Part shown: positions 1 to 7,049 of the stretch, piece after piece
Position numbering within the stretch: position 1 is the stretch's first letter
Layout: every line of letters starts with the position of its first letter
Assembly: GCA_937988695.1 (NCBI GenBank)
Contig: CALKHM010000223.1
Location: 1 to 7,049 of the forward strand
Direction: 5' to 3'
Length of the DNA stretch: 7,049 nucleotides
From: an uncultured Microbacterium sp.
GTDB taxonomy: Bacteria; Actinomycetota; Actinomycetes; Actinomycetales; Microbacteriaceae
Made by a program: the position numbers and the translations under genes
The notes under the pieces: generated by a model
The model's input: the letters and a program-made list of their open reading frames with translations, nothing else
Databases searched by the model: none
What the model was told of the DNA's origin: nothing

Positions 1-476
1 TCCCGATCCTGGTGCTCGCGCTGGCCATGGTGGCGATCCTCGGCGCGGGCCTGGTGACGGTCAACATCTGCCTGGTCATCGTGCTGTTCCCCGGAGTCAC
101 CCGCGTGGTGCGCAGCACGGCGCTGGTGGTCGCCGAGCTGCCGATGATGGATGCCGCGCGGGCGGCCGGCGCCGGAGGCGCCCGCATCCTGTGGCGCTAT
201 GTGCTGCCGGCGTGCGTGACTCCGATCCTCGTCCAGGGCGCGATCGTGCTCACGGTCGCGATCCTGGTCGAGTCCGCGCTGAGCTTCATCGGCGCGGGCC
301 TTCCCCCGGACGTCCCCAGCTGGGGGGCGAGCCTGGCGGCGTCCCGAAGCTACCTCTCGACTGCCTGGTGGATGTGGGCGTTCCCCGGCGCGGCGCTGGT
401 GGGCACAGTGCTGGCCACCAATGTCCTCATCGATGACATCCGCGACCTGCTCGACCCGCGTACGACGGAGCGCTGA
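1..476 (+). CDS. ABC importer permease, DppC/OppC type (5' end outside window)
   Basis: This is the C-terminal part (157 residues from base 3) of an inner-membrane permease of the peptide/opine/nickel importer family. The reading frame is open to the left edge, so the GTG at 12 is not a real start. The visible part has a hydrophobic segment (about residues 1-30), then the cytoplasmic EAA loop 'DAARAAGAGGARILWRYVLP' (about 50-69), which contacts the ATPases. A further membrane segment includes 'ESALSFIGAGL' (about 90-100), followed by 'PSWGASLA' (105-112) and a last helix ending in 'DIRDLLDPR'. These blocks are typical of DppC rather than DppB. The stop lies 3 bases before the next permease, so the two are co-translated. 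The N-terminal half, with the first membrane helices, is missing only because of the window edge. Family is certain; substrate cannot be told from the permease. Confidence 0.93.
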   Translation, partial: PILVLALAMVAILGAGLVTVNICLVIVLFPGVTRVVRSTALVVAELPMMDAARAAGAGGARILWRYVLPACVTPILVQGAIVLTVAILVESALSFIGAGLPPDVPSWGASLAASRSYLSTAWWMWAFPGAALVGTVLATNVLIDDIRDLLDPRTTER

Positions 477-479
477 CCC

Positions 480-1432
480 ATGATCTGGTACCTGTTCCAA
501 CGCCTGCTGGCGCTGCTGCCGACGGTGCTCGTCCCGCTCGTGCTGGTGTTCCTGCTCATCCGCCTCGCACCGGGCGACCCGGCCTCGATCATCCTCGGCG
601 ACCAGGCCACCCAGCAGCAGATCGCCGCCCTGCGCCACCAGATGGGCCTCGACCAGTCGCCGATCGTGCAGTTCGGGCGGTTCCTGTCCGACATGGCCAC
701 GCTCCAGCTCGGTCAGAGCTCGTTCCTCCAGCAGCCCGTCGTCGATGTGATCCCGTCGTACGCAGCCGTCACGATCGAGATCAGCGTGCTGGCCCTGGTG
801 TGGGCCCTCGTGATCGGCATCGGCATCGGCGCGATCGCCGCCTTCCGGCGCCGGCACCCGGAGGGCCGCGTCGCCAAGGCGCTCGGGATCCTCGGGATCT
901 CGGTGCCCAACTACTTCCTCGCGCTCGTGCTCATCATCGTGTTCGCGGTCGCCGTGCGCTGGTTCGCGGTCGGCGGGTACGTCCCGCCGGCGGCGGGTCT
1001 TCTGCCACATCTGCAATCGCTCATGCTGCCCTCCCTCGCGCTGGGCCTCGGGGAGGTCGGGTTCGTGAGCCGGATCACCCGCGGATCCCTGCTGGACGTG
1101 ATCGGGGAGCCGTTCGTGGTCACCGCGAAGTCCCTGGGCCTGCGAACGAGCCGCATCACCACCACGCACATCGCACGTCTGGCCGCCCTGCCCCTGCTCA
1201 CCGTGATCGGCCTGCTGGCGGCCAGCCTCATCTCCGGCAGCGTCGTGATCGAGAACATCTTCGGAATCCCCGGCATCGGCCAGCTCATGTTCAACGCGGT
1301 CTCCAACCGCGACTACAGCCTGATCCAGGGCATCGTGCTGTTCAGCGGCACGGCCATCATCGTCGTCAACCTCGTGGTCGACATCCTCTACGCGGTCGTC
1401 GACCCCCGAGTCCAATACGGAGCGCACGCACG

Positions 1433-1436
<4 letters not shown>
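480..1436 (+). CDS. ABC importer permease, DppB/OppB type
   Basis: A complete 318-residue inner-membrane permease, the usual length for DppB. It begins 'MIWYLFQRLLALLPTV' with a first membrane helix (about 9-30), followed by the DppB hallmark 'RLAPGDPA' (28-35) and a periplasmic domain with 'MGLDQSPIVQFGRFL' (55-69). Further helices fall near 98-121, 138-160, 180-196, 236-254 and 284-306. The EAA loop is at about 211-238 ('FVVTAKSLGL', then 'HIARLAALPL'). 'VIENIFGIPGIGQLM' (256-270) and 'DILYAVVDPR' (301-310) are family signatures. A GGAG lies 9 bases before the ATG. It should form the heterodimeric channel with the DppC-type subunit just upstream. The order C then B is the reverse of the common B-C order. 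Its last bases overlap the next start as ATGA. Substrate unknown. Confidence 0.95.
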
Positions 1437-2373
<937 letters not shown>

Positions 2374-2377
<4 letters not shown>

Positions 2378-3189
2378 GCGCGCTGCTGGAGATCGACGAC
2401 GTCGTCAAGCACTTCCGCATCGGCCCGCCGTTGCGCAAGAAGACCTTCCCCGCGGTCAAGGGCGTCTCGCTGCGCATCGAGGCGGGCACGAGCTACGGGC
2501 TCGTCGGCGAGTCGGGGTCGGGGAAGACGACCGTCGCGCGGATGGTCGCCCACCTCACGACGCCCACGAGCGGTCGCATCCGGTTCGACGGCCGGGACGT
2601 GACCGGGCTGCGCGGACGCAGGTTGCGCGAGTTCCGCCAGAGCGTGCAGATGGTCTTCCAGGATCCGTACGGGGCGCTGAACCCACGGATGACCGTGCTC
2701 GAGCTGATCAGCGAGCCGTGGGAGATCCACGGGCTGCACAGCCGTGCCGATCGCCGGCGCCGCGCGACGACCCTGCTCGACCAGGTCGGGCTGGCGGCAT
2801 CCGCCCTGGAGCGAAAACCGGTGGAATTCTCCGGCGGGCAGCGTCAGCGCATCATGATCGCGCGCGCGTTGGCGCTCGAGCCGCGCCTGATCGTTGCCGA
2901 CGAGCCGGTCTCGGCCCTGGACGTGTCGGTGCAGGCGCAGGTGCTCAACCTGATGAAGGACCTGCAGGACGAGCTCGGCCTCTCGTACCTGTTCATCTCG
3001 CACGACCTGTCGGTGGTGGAGTTCGTCTGCGACCGCATCGGCGTCATGCTGCTTGGCGAGCTCGTCGAAGAGGGCGCTCGCGAAGAGCTCTACCGGTCGC
3101 CGCGCACGCAGTACACGCGCACGCTGCTGGACGCCATCCCGTCGCTGCCGACGGCGACGCTCGCCGGCAACGAGACGGGTGCCGAGTGA
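2374..3189 (+). CDS. ABC importer ATPase, DppF/OppF type, short C-terminus
   Basis: The second ATPase of the importer, 271 residues, expected to pair with the DppD-type subunit. Seen in order: 'KTFPAVKGVSLRI' (23-35), typical of F-type subunits; Walker A 'GESGSGKT' (45-52); Q-loop Gln96 in 'FQDPYGALNPRMTV', the F-type hallmark; signature 'FSGGQRQR' (152-159); Walker B 'LIVADEPVSALD' (172-183); H-loop His210 in 'FISHDLSVV'. A strong GGGAGGA (2361-2367) sits 6 bases before the ATG, supporting this start, which overlaps the preceding stop as ATGA. The protein ends soon after 'YTRTLLDAIPSLPTA' (247-261). Usual DppF/OppF proteins run about 40-60 residues further and carry a proline-rich, cysteine-containing tail, which is missing here with no sign of a frameshift. 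The 3' end overlaps the esterase start as GTGA. Confidence 0.95.
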
Positions 3190-4622
3190 CTGCCCCGTGC
3201 GGTCCCGTGGCAACCAGCACCGGCCCGGTGATCGGTCACGAGGCAGGAGGGGTGACGGCCTACCTGGGCGTCCCGTTCGCGCAGCCGCCGCTAGGCGAGC
3301 TGCGGTTCTGCGCGCCGCGGCCGCACCCGGGATGGACGCAGCCCCTCGACGCCGAGCGCTTCGGGGACTCGCCGTTGCAGGCGCCGTCTGCGTACACGGA
3401 CGGACTGGCGCTGTCCGAGGACTGCCTCACCCTCAACCTCTGGGTCCCCGAGCGGGGCGCCGGTGCGGGCGTGCTCTTCTGGGTGTACGGCGGCGGCTTC
3501 GCCGGGGGCTCGTGTGCGCTGCCGATCTTCGACGGGGCGAGGCTGGCCGCGCGAACCGGGCTGATCGTCGCGTCGGCCAACCACCGCACGGGCGCGCTCG
3601 GCTTCGCGACGCTGACCCACCGTGACCTTCCGGAGGCCTCGAACCTCGGCATCCGCGATGTCATCGCCGCGCTGCGCTGGATCCATGAGAACGCGGGCGC
3701 GTTCGGCGCGGACCCCGGACAGGTCAGCGTCATGGGCCAGAGCTCGGGCGCGTTCGTGGCCGCAGCGCTGCTGGCCGCACCCGACGCCGACGGTCTCTTC
3801 CAGCGGCTCGTGCTGATCTCCGGCGGCGCGTCCCGCATTCTGCCGGAGTCGCAGGCGCAGCGGCTGGGCGACCAGCTGATCGCGGCAGCCGGAGTCGCCG
3901 ACGGGCCGGGCCTGCGCGCGCTGTCGGGAGCCGACATCGTCGCCGCGCAGTCGCAGGTGGGCTCGCAGGAGATCGGCGCGAGGAACGCCGCCGTGCCCGA
4001 CTCGCTGGGCGTGGTGCTCGATCGCACCGCGCCCTGGCCCGTCCTGCGGGCGCATCCGATGGAGGTCATCGCCTCGGGCGCACGGCGCGACATCCCGCTG
4101 CTGCTGGTCGTGACCGGCGCCGAGGTGGCCAGTCTCCACGAGGCCGACGACGGCTTCGCCCCCGCCTCGCATGCCGAGCTCGTCGCGGAGATCGCCGGCT
4201 GGGGCGCACCGGACGCGGAAGCGGTCGTCGCCGCCTACCACGACGACGACCTCGGGCGCATGCGCGAGCGCATCCTCACCGACTACATCTACCGGCTGCC
4301 CGCCGCTCGCGCCGCGCTCGCCCACCACCGGGCGGGCGGGCAGGCGTGGATGCTGCAAGTCGATCGCGCCGACGGCGGCCTCGCCGACCACAACCTGCCG
4401 ACGATGCTGCTGTTCGGCAACCTTCCGGGCGACGACCCCGACGCCACGCTGAGCGAGGCGCTCGGCGACGCCGTGGCCGGCTTCGCGCGCCGCGGCGCGG
4501 CGGACTGGGCGCGGTTCGACGGCCCCGAAGGGGAGCTGATGCGGCTCGGTGCCGATCGCCGCGCCGCCCCGAGGGCGCTTGCCGACCTCTTGGAGACCTG
4601 GGAAGGAGTCCCCCGCCCATGA
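3186..4622 (+). CDS. Type-B carboxylesterase (alpha/beta hydrolase, PnbA-like)
   Basis: A 478-residue serine esterase of the carboxylesterase type-B family, hydrolysing carboxylic esters to acid plus alcohol. Seen: 'YLGVPFAQPPLGELRF' (26-41), 'SEDCLTLNLWVP' (77-88), oxyanion-hole loop 'VYGGGFAGGS' (100-109), and nucleophile elbow 'GQSSGA' with Ser186. Glu313 in 'VVTGAEVASL' fits the acid. His402 in 'ADHNLPTMLLFGN' lies the same distance from FGN as the catalytic His of related esterases. Bacillus pNB esterase has, from memory, Ser189/Glu310/His399, so the spacing agrees well. Variant residues are Tyr101 for the usual His of HGGGF, and Gln-Ser for Glu-Ala in GESAG. There is no signal peptide, so it is probably cytoplasmic. 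The GTG start at 3186 is chosen for its GTGA overlap with the ATPase gene; the ribosome site is weak (GACGGG, 3174-3179), and GTGs at 3207 and 3228 are alternatives. Context suggests it acts on the imported solute. Confidence 0.9.
   Translation: MTAPCGPVATSTGPVIGHEAGGVTAYLGVPFAQPPLGELRFCAPRPHPGWTQPLDAERFGDSPLQAPSAYTDGLALSEDCLTLNLWVPERGAGAGVLFWVYGGGFAGGSCALPIFDGARLAARTGLIVASANHRTGALGFATLTHRDLPEASNLGIRDVIAALRWIHENAGAFGADPGQVSVMGQSSGAFVAAALLAAPDADGLFQRLVLISGGASRILPESQAQRLGDQLIAAAGVADGPGLRALSGADIVAAQSQVGSQEIGARNAAVPDSLGVVLDRTAPWPVLRAHPMEVIASGARRDIPLLLVVTGAEVASLHEADDGFAPASHAELVAEIAGWGAPDAEAVVAAYHDDDLGRMRERILTDYIYRLPAARAALAHHRAGGQAWMLQVDRADGGLADHNLPTMLLFGNLPGDDPDATLSEALGDAVAGFARRGAADWARFDGPEGELMRLGADRRAAPRALADLLETWEGVPRP
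4603..4608 (+). promoter_or_regulatory. Ribosome binding site (AAGGAG) of the AtuA-family gene
   Basis: AAGGAG lies 10 bases before the ATG at 4619, within the end of the esterase gene. It is among the strongest Shine-Dalgarno matches in the window. It favours the ATG at 4619 over the in-frame ATG at 4667 (residue 17), although the family homology only begins around residue 17. Confidence 0.65.
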
Positions 4623-5992
4623 GCACCGCACCACCACAGCGCCACGCGGGCCCCGCCTCGCCCGGCATGTTCCGCATCGGCGTGGGCGCAGGGTTCGCCG
4701 GCGACCGGATGCAGCCCGCCGACGAGCTGGCACGCGGCGGCGGACTGCACGCCATGGCGTTCGAGTGCCTGGCCGAGCGCACCATCGGGGTCGCGCAGCA
4801 GGCGCGCCGCGAGGGGACCGGCGCCGGCTTCGACTCCCGCATCCTGCGGCGCTTCTCCGGAACGCTTCCCGCCCTGCTCGGCACCGGCGCGGTGGTCACG
4901 ACCAACGCCGGCGCCGCCGACCCGATCGGGGCCGCCGCGGCCACACGGGAGCTCTGCGAGTGCCTGGGGCTTGACGCCCGCATCGCCGCGGTCACCGGCG
5001 ACGACGTGCTAGGCGCGATCGATCTGACGCAGTCCCGGATCCTGGGCACCGACGACACCCTGTGGGACATCCGCGACCGGCTGGTCTCGGCCAACGCCTA
5101 CATCGGCGCGGGGCCGCTGATAGAGGCGCTCGACGACGGCGCCGACATCGTGATCGCCGGACGCTGCTCGGACGCGGCACTGTTCGTCGCACCGCTCGCA
5201 CATCACTTCGGGTGGCAGACCGACGACCTCGAGGCGATGGCTCGCGCGAGCCTGGTCGGACATCTCCTCGAGTGCGCGGGACAGCTCACCGGCGGGTACT
5301 TCGCCGACACCGGCCGCAAGCGCGTGGACCGTCTCTGGGACCTCGGGTTCCCCCTGGCCGACGTCGCCGCCGACGGCTCCGCCACCTACGCCAAGCTTCC
5401 GGGCACGGGCGGGGTCCTCGACCGCCGGACAGTGCTCGAGCAGCTCCTCTACGAGATCGACGACCCCGCGGCGTATCGCACACCCGACGTCACGATCGAC
5501 TTCAGCCGGGTGCGCATCCGTGAGCGCGAGGACGGCGCGGTCGACGTGGACGGAGCCCGCGCGGCGGGCAGGCCGGAGCAGCTCAAGGTCAGTGTCGGCG
5601 TGCGCGACGGCTATGTGGCGGTCGCCGAGATCGCGTACTCCGGGCAGGGCTGCGTGGCACGCGCGGAGCTGGCGGCCGACATCGTCCGGGAGAGGTGGGA
5701 GCACGTGCACGGGATGGACCCCGATGCGCTCAGCGTCGGCTACATCGGCGTGGACGCGACCCGCCCGTGGTGGCGCAATGCCGACCGGCATCCCTCGGAG
5801 GTGCGGCTGCGGATGTCGCTGCGCACGTTCGACCGGCCCGCCGCCGTGACCCTCTGCGAGGAGGTCGAGTCGCTGTACACCAACGGGCCGTTCGGCGGCG
5901 GGGGCGTCACGACCAGCGTGCGCGAGACCCTGGGGATCGTCTCCACGATGATCGACAGATCCGCCGTGCAGACGAAGGTGACGATGTCATGA
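4619..5992 (+). CDS. AtuA-family (DUF1446) protein, large N-terminal part
   Basis: A 457-residue cytoplasmic protein of the AtuA/DUF1446 family. The family is named from the acyclic terpene utilisation cluster of Pseudomonas; its reaction is not established. Recognisable blocks in order are 'RIGVGAGFAGDRMQPADELA' (19-38), 'FECLAERTIGVAQ' (48-60), 'TTNAGAADP' (94-102), 'AAVTGDDVL' (123-131), 'SANAYIGAGPLIEAL' (157-171) and 'DIVIAGRCSDAALFVAPLAH' (176-195). They continue with 'GHLLECAGQLTGGYFAD' (214-230), 'KLPGTGGVLDRRTVLEQLLY' (259-278), 'TPDVTIDFS' (288-296) and 'LKVSVGVRDG' (322-331). The N-terminal 16 residues, rich in Pro and Ala, precede the conserved domain and look dispensable. Pseudomonas AtuA is a single longer chain (about 590 residues from memory) with a C-terminal ferredoxin-fold-like domain. 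Here that domain is the next gene, overlapping by ATGA. Upstream overlap with the esterase gene ties it to ester hydrolysis. Family firm; substrate unknown. Confidence 0.92.
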   Translation: MSTAPPQRHAGPASPGMFRIGVGAGFAGDRMQPADELARGGGLHAMAFECLAERTIGVAQQARREGTGAGFDSRILRRFSGTLPALLGTGAVVTTNAGAADPIGAAAATRELCECLGLDARIAAVTGDDVLGAIDLTQSRILGTDDTLWDIRDRLVSANAYIGAGPLIEALDDGADIVIAGRCSDAALFVAPLAHHFGWQTDDLEAMARASLVGHLLECAGQLTGGYFADTGRKRVDRLWDLGFPLADVAADGSATYAKLPGTGGVLDRRTVLEQLLYEIDDPAAYRTPDVTIDFSRVRIREREDGAVDVDGARAAGRPEQLKVSVGVRDGYVAVAEIAYSGQGCVARAELAADIVRERWEHVHGMDPDALSVGYIGVDATRPWWRNADRHPSEVRLRMSLRTFDRPAAVTLCEEVESLYTNGPFGGGGVTTSVRETLGIVSTMIDRSAVQTKVTMS

Positions 5993-6306
5993 GCACCGCG
6001 CGCACGCTCGGCGACATCGCGCACGCGCGAGCGGGAGACAAGGGCGACTCGTCGATCCTGTTCCTCGCCCCGTATGCGCCCTCGGACTTCGCGCTCGTGC
6101 GTGCGGTGATCACCGCCGAGCGGCTGGCCGAGCACTTCGAGGTGTCGGATGCGACGGGGATCACGGTGCGTGCGGTGGAGGAGCTGTGCGCGTTCTCGAT
6201 CGTGATCCCGCACCGGCTGGACGGCGGCGTGACGCGTTCGACCACCGCCGACCCGCACGGCAAGACCCTGTCGGGCCATCTGCTCAGCCTCGAGCTCGAC
6301 CGTTGA
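5989..6306 (+). CDS. Small AtuA-related protein (detached AtuA C-terminal domain)
   Basis: A 105-residue protein matching the C-terminal domain of full-length AtuA proteins. It carries the domain's hallmarks: 'DIAHARAGDKGDSSILFLAP' (9-28), 'ITAERLAEHF' (41-50), and the end block 'LDGGVTRSTTADPHGKTLSG' (78-97) running into 'HLLSLEL'. AAGGTGA (5975-5981) lies 7 bases before the ATG, and the start overlaps the preceding stop as ATGA, so the two halves should be made in similar amounts. The natural reading is that it binds the large AtuA-family protein and rebuilds the two-domain enzyme. Lengths 457 + 105 total 562 residues, close to a single-chain AtuA. No signal peptide or membrane segment. It is the last gene of the + strand unit. 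The chemistry is unknown; similarity in name to ferredoxin folds does not imply a cofactor, since only one cysteine (residue 67) is present. Confidence 0.9.
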   Translation: MSTARTLGDIAHARAGDKGDSSILFLAPYAPSDFALVRAVITAERLAEHFEVSDATGITVRAVEELCAFSIVIPHRLDGGVTRSTTADPHGKTLSGHLLSLELDR

Positions 6307-6330
6307 CCCGAGCCCGCCCCGACCCACGCG

Positions 6331-7049
6331 TCAGCGCACCGCGCGGCCGTGCGCGAGGTCGAACAGCCGCGGCAGCACGTCGCCCTGACGCAGGCCGGAG
6401 TGCTCGTGCTCGTTGGTGATCCACGGCGTGACGCCGGGCAGCAGCGCGGCGGTCTCCAGCGAGAACTCCAGCGGCACGTACAGGTCGTTGACGTACACCG
6501 CCGCGGCGCCGCGCGCATCGGCGTCGCGCAGCGCGTCCGCGTCGTAGAGAAGGGGCCACTCGTGGTCGGCGAGCGCGAGCACGACCTCCCGCCAGGGCCG
6601 GAGACCCGGCACCGTGTCGAGCCACTCGCGACGCACGTGCTCGCCGGTCAGCAGCGTGGCATCCGCGCGGAAGTCCTCCGGCTCGACGCGCTCGGCGGAC
6701 CAGCGCGTGGCGAACCCGTCCGCGTAGCTGGACTCGTGGAACACGTAGTACAGCGGGTTGCGCGTGCCGTAGGGCAGCGCCACGGCCAGGTCGTGCCGGA
6801 ACGCGTTGGTGTGCGCCTCCTCCTCGAGCAGATGGTGCAGCGTCTGCCAGCCGTCGTTCGAGCCCAGCAGCATCCCCAGCGAGCGCAGCCGTGAGGGGGA
6901 GACCACCTCGCCGTCGGGCAGCACGATGGCACCCTCGCCGGCGAGGTCGGCCAGGCGCCGCACCGTGTCGCGATGATGCGGAAAGCGCCGGTAGTACCGC
7001 TCGGACGCCGCACGCAGCTTGGCGTAGGTGAGCGCATACACGTCGTCGG
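6331..7049 (-). CDS. Prolyl aminopeptidase-like alpha/beta hydrolase (C-terminal part)
   Basis: The C-terminal 239 or so residues of a proline iminopeptidase-type hydrolase (family S33), which removes N-terminal proline from peptides. The gene enters from the right edge. Codons before the GTG at 7041 remain open ('..DDVYALTYAKL'), so that GTG is not the start, and the N-terminal half with the nucleophilic serine lies outside. Counting from that GTG, visible blocks are 'RRLADLAGEGAIVLPDGE' (28-45), 'RLRSLGMLLG' (51-60), 'LHHLLEEEAH' (68-77), 'NPLYYVFHESSYADG' (95-109), 'TRWSAERV' (112-119), 'AVYVNDLYVP' (181-190) and 'WITNEHEHSGLR' (207-218). Asp186 and His214 fit the catalytic pair; their 28-residue spacing equals that remembered for the Xanthomonas and Serratia enzymes. 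It is convergent to the operon, with 24 bases between stops, so it is not part of it. Another S33 hydrolase specificity cannot be excluded. Confidence 0.85.
   Translation of the reverse strand, partial: DDVYALTYAKLRAASERYYRRFPHHRDTVRRLADLAGEGAIVLPDGEVVSPSRLRSLGMLLGSNDGWQTLHHLLEEEAHTNAFRHDLAVALPYGTRNPLYYVFHESSYADGFATRWSAERVEPEDFRADATLLTGEHVRREWLDTVPGLRPWREVVLALADHEWPLLYDADALRDADARGAAAVYVNDLYVPLEFSLETAALLPGVTPWITNEHEHSGLRQGDVLPRLFDLAHGRAVR

Noticed and set aside
800..1432. N-terminal extension of the first ATPase in the same frame
   Set aside because: It overlaps the B-type permease throughout and has no domain; ATPase homology begins just after the ATG at 1433.
3291..4733. A 480-codon open frame on the - strand opposite the esterase
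   Set aside because: Low-complexity, Arg/Gly-rich translation without motifs; the + strand esterase has an intact triad and operon junctions.
4618..5999. Identical 12-base word CATGAGCACCGC at the starts of both AtuA-family genes (4618 and 5988)
   Set aside because: Short, and explained by the ATGA overlap plus common second codons (Ser-Thr-Ala); no longer similarity flanks it, so it does not indicate a duplication.
6334..6354. Possible hairpin, stem GCGCAC/GTGCGC with a 9-base loop, 28 bases after the operon stop
   Set aside because: The stem is only 6 bp, has no T-run on either strand, and lies inside the coding end of the convergent peptidase. Such stems arise easily in GC-rich sequence.
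6349..6894. A 181-codon + strand open frame inside the peptidase gene
   Set aside because: Shadow of the - strand peptidase, whose family blocks and catalytic residues are clear.

Overview
The window looks like chromosomal DNA from a high-GC actinobacterium. Most codons end in G or C, genes are packed with stop-start overlaps, and the proteins resemble actinobacterial versions of their families. The word GCATCC/GGATGC recurs about 19 times by hand count. I associate this habit with Microbacteriaceae such as Microbacterium, but the family assignment is an inference, not a demonstration.

Layout. From 1 to 6306, seven genes run on the + strand as one compact unit: (1) the 3' end of a DppC/OppC-type ABC permease, (2) a DppB/OppB-type permease, (3) a DppD/OppD-type ATPase, (4) a DppF/OppF-type ATPase, (5) a type-B carboxylesterase, (6) an AtuA-family (DUF1446) protein, and (7) a small protein matching the AtuA C-terminal domain. 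The two permeases are separated by 3 bases. Every later junction is a 4-base ATGA or GTGA overlap, so the genes are very probably co-transcribed and translationally coupled. The promoter, and probably the substrate-binding protein gene, lie to the left of the window. A convergent - strand gene (6331-7049) enters from the right. It is the C-terminal part of a prolyl aminopeptidase-like alpha/beta hydrolase. The 24 bases between the two units are the only space not covered by a gene.

How the genes may work together (inference). The transporter has the architecture of the peptide/opine/nickel importer family, which also imports many non-peptide solutes. Fused by overlap to it are an esterase and a two-gene AtuA pair. 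The simplest reading is an uptake-and-catabolism operon: a solute carrying an ester is imported, hydrolysed by the esterase, and the acid or alcohol is processed further with the AtuA pair, whose biochemical activity is not established. AtuA was named from the acyclic terpene (citronellol/geraniol) pathway of Pseudomonas, but no geranyl-CoA carboxylase or other Atu gene is present here, so a terpene substrate is only one possibility.

Points worth a second look are the joining of an importer, an esterase and a split AtuA in one coupled operon, the absence of the usual cysteine-containing tail in both ATPases, the permease order C before B, and the esterase's variant active-site motifs. No RNA genes, mobile elements, CRISPR arrays or significant repeats were seen.
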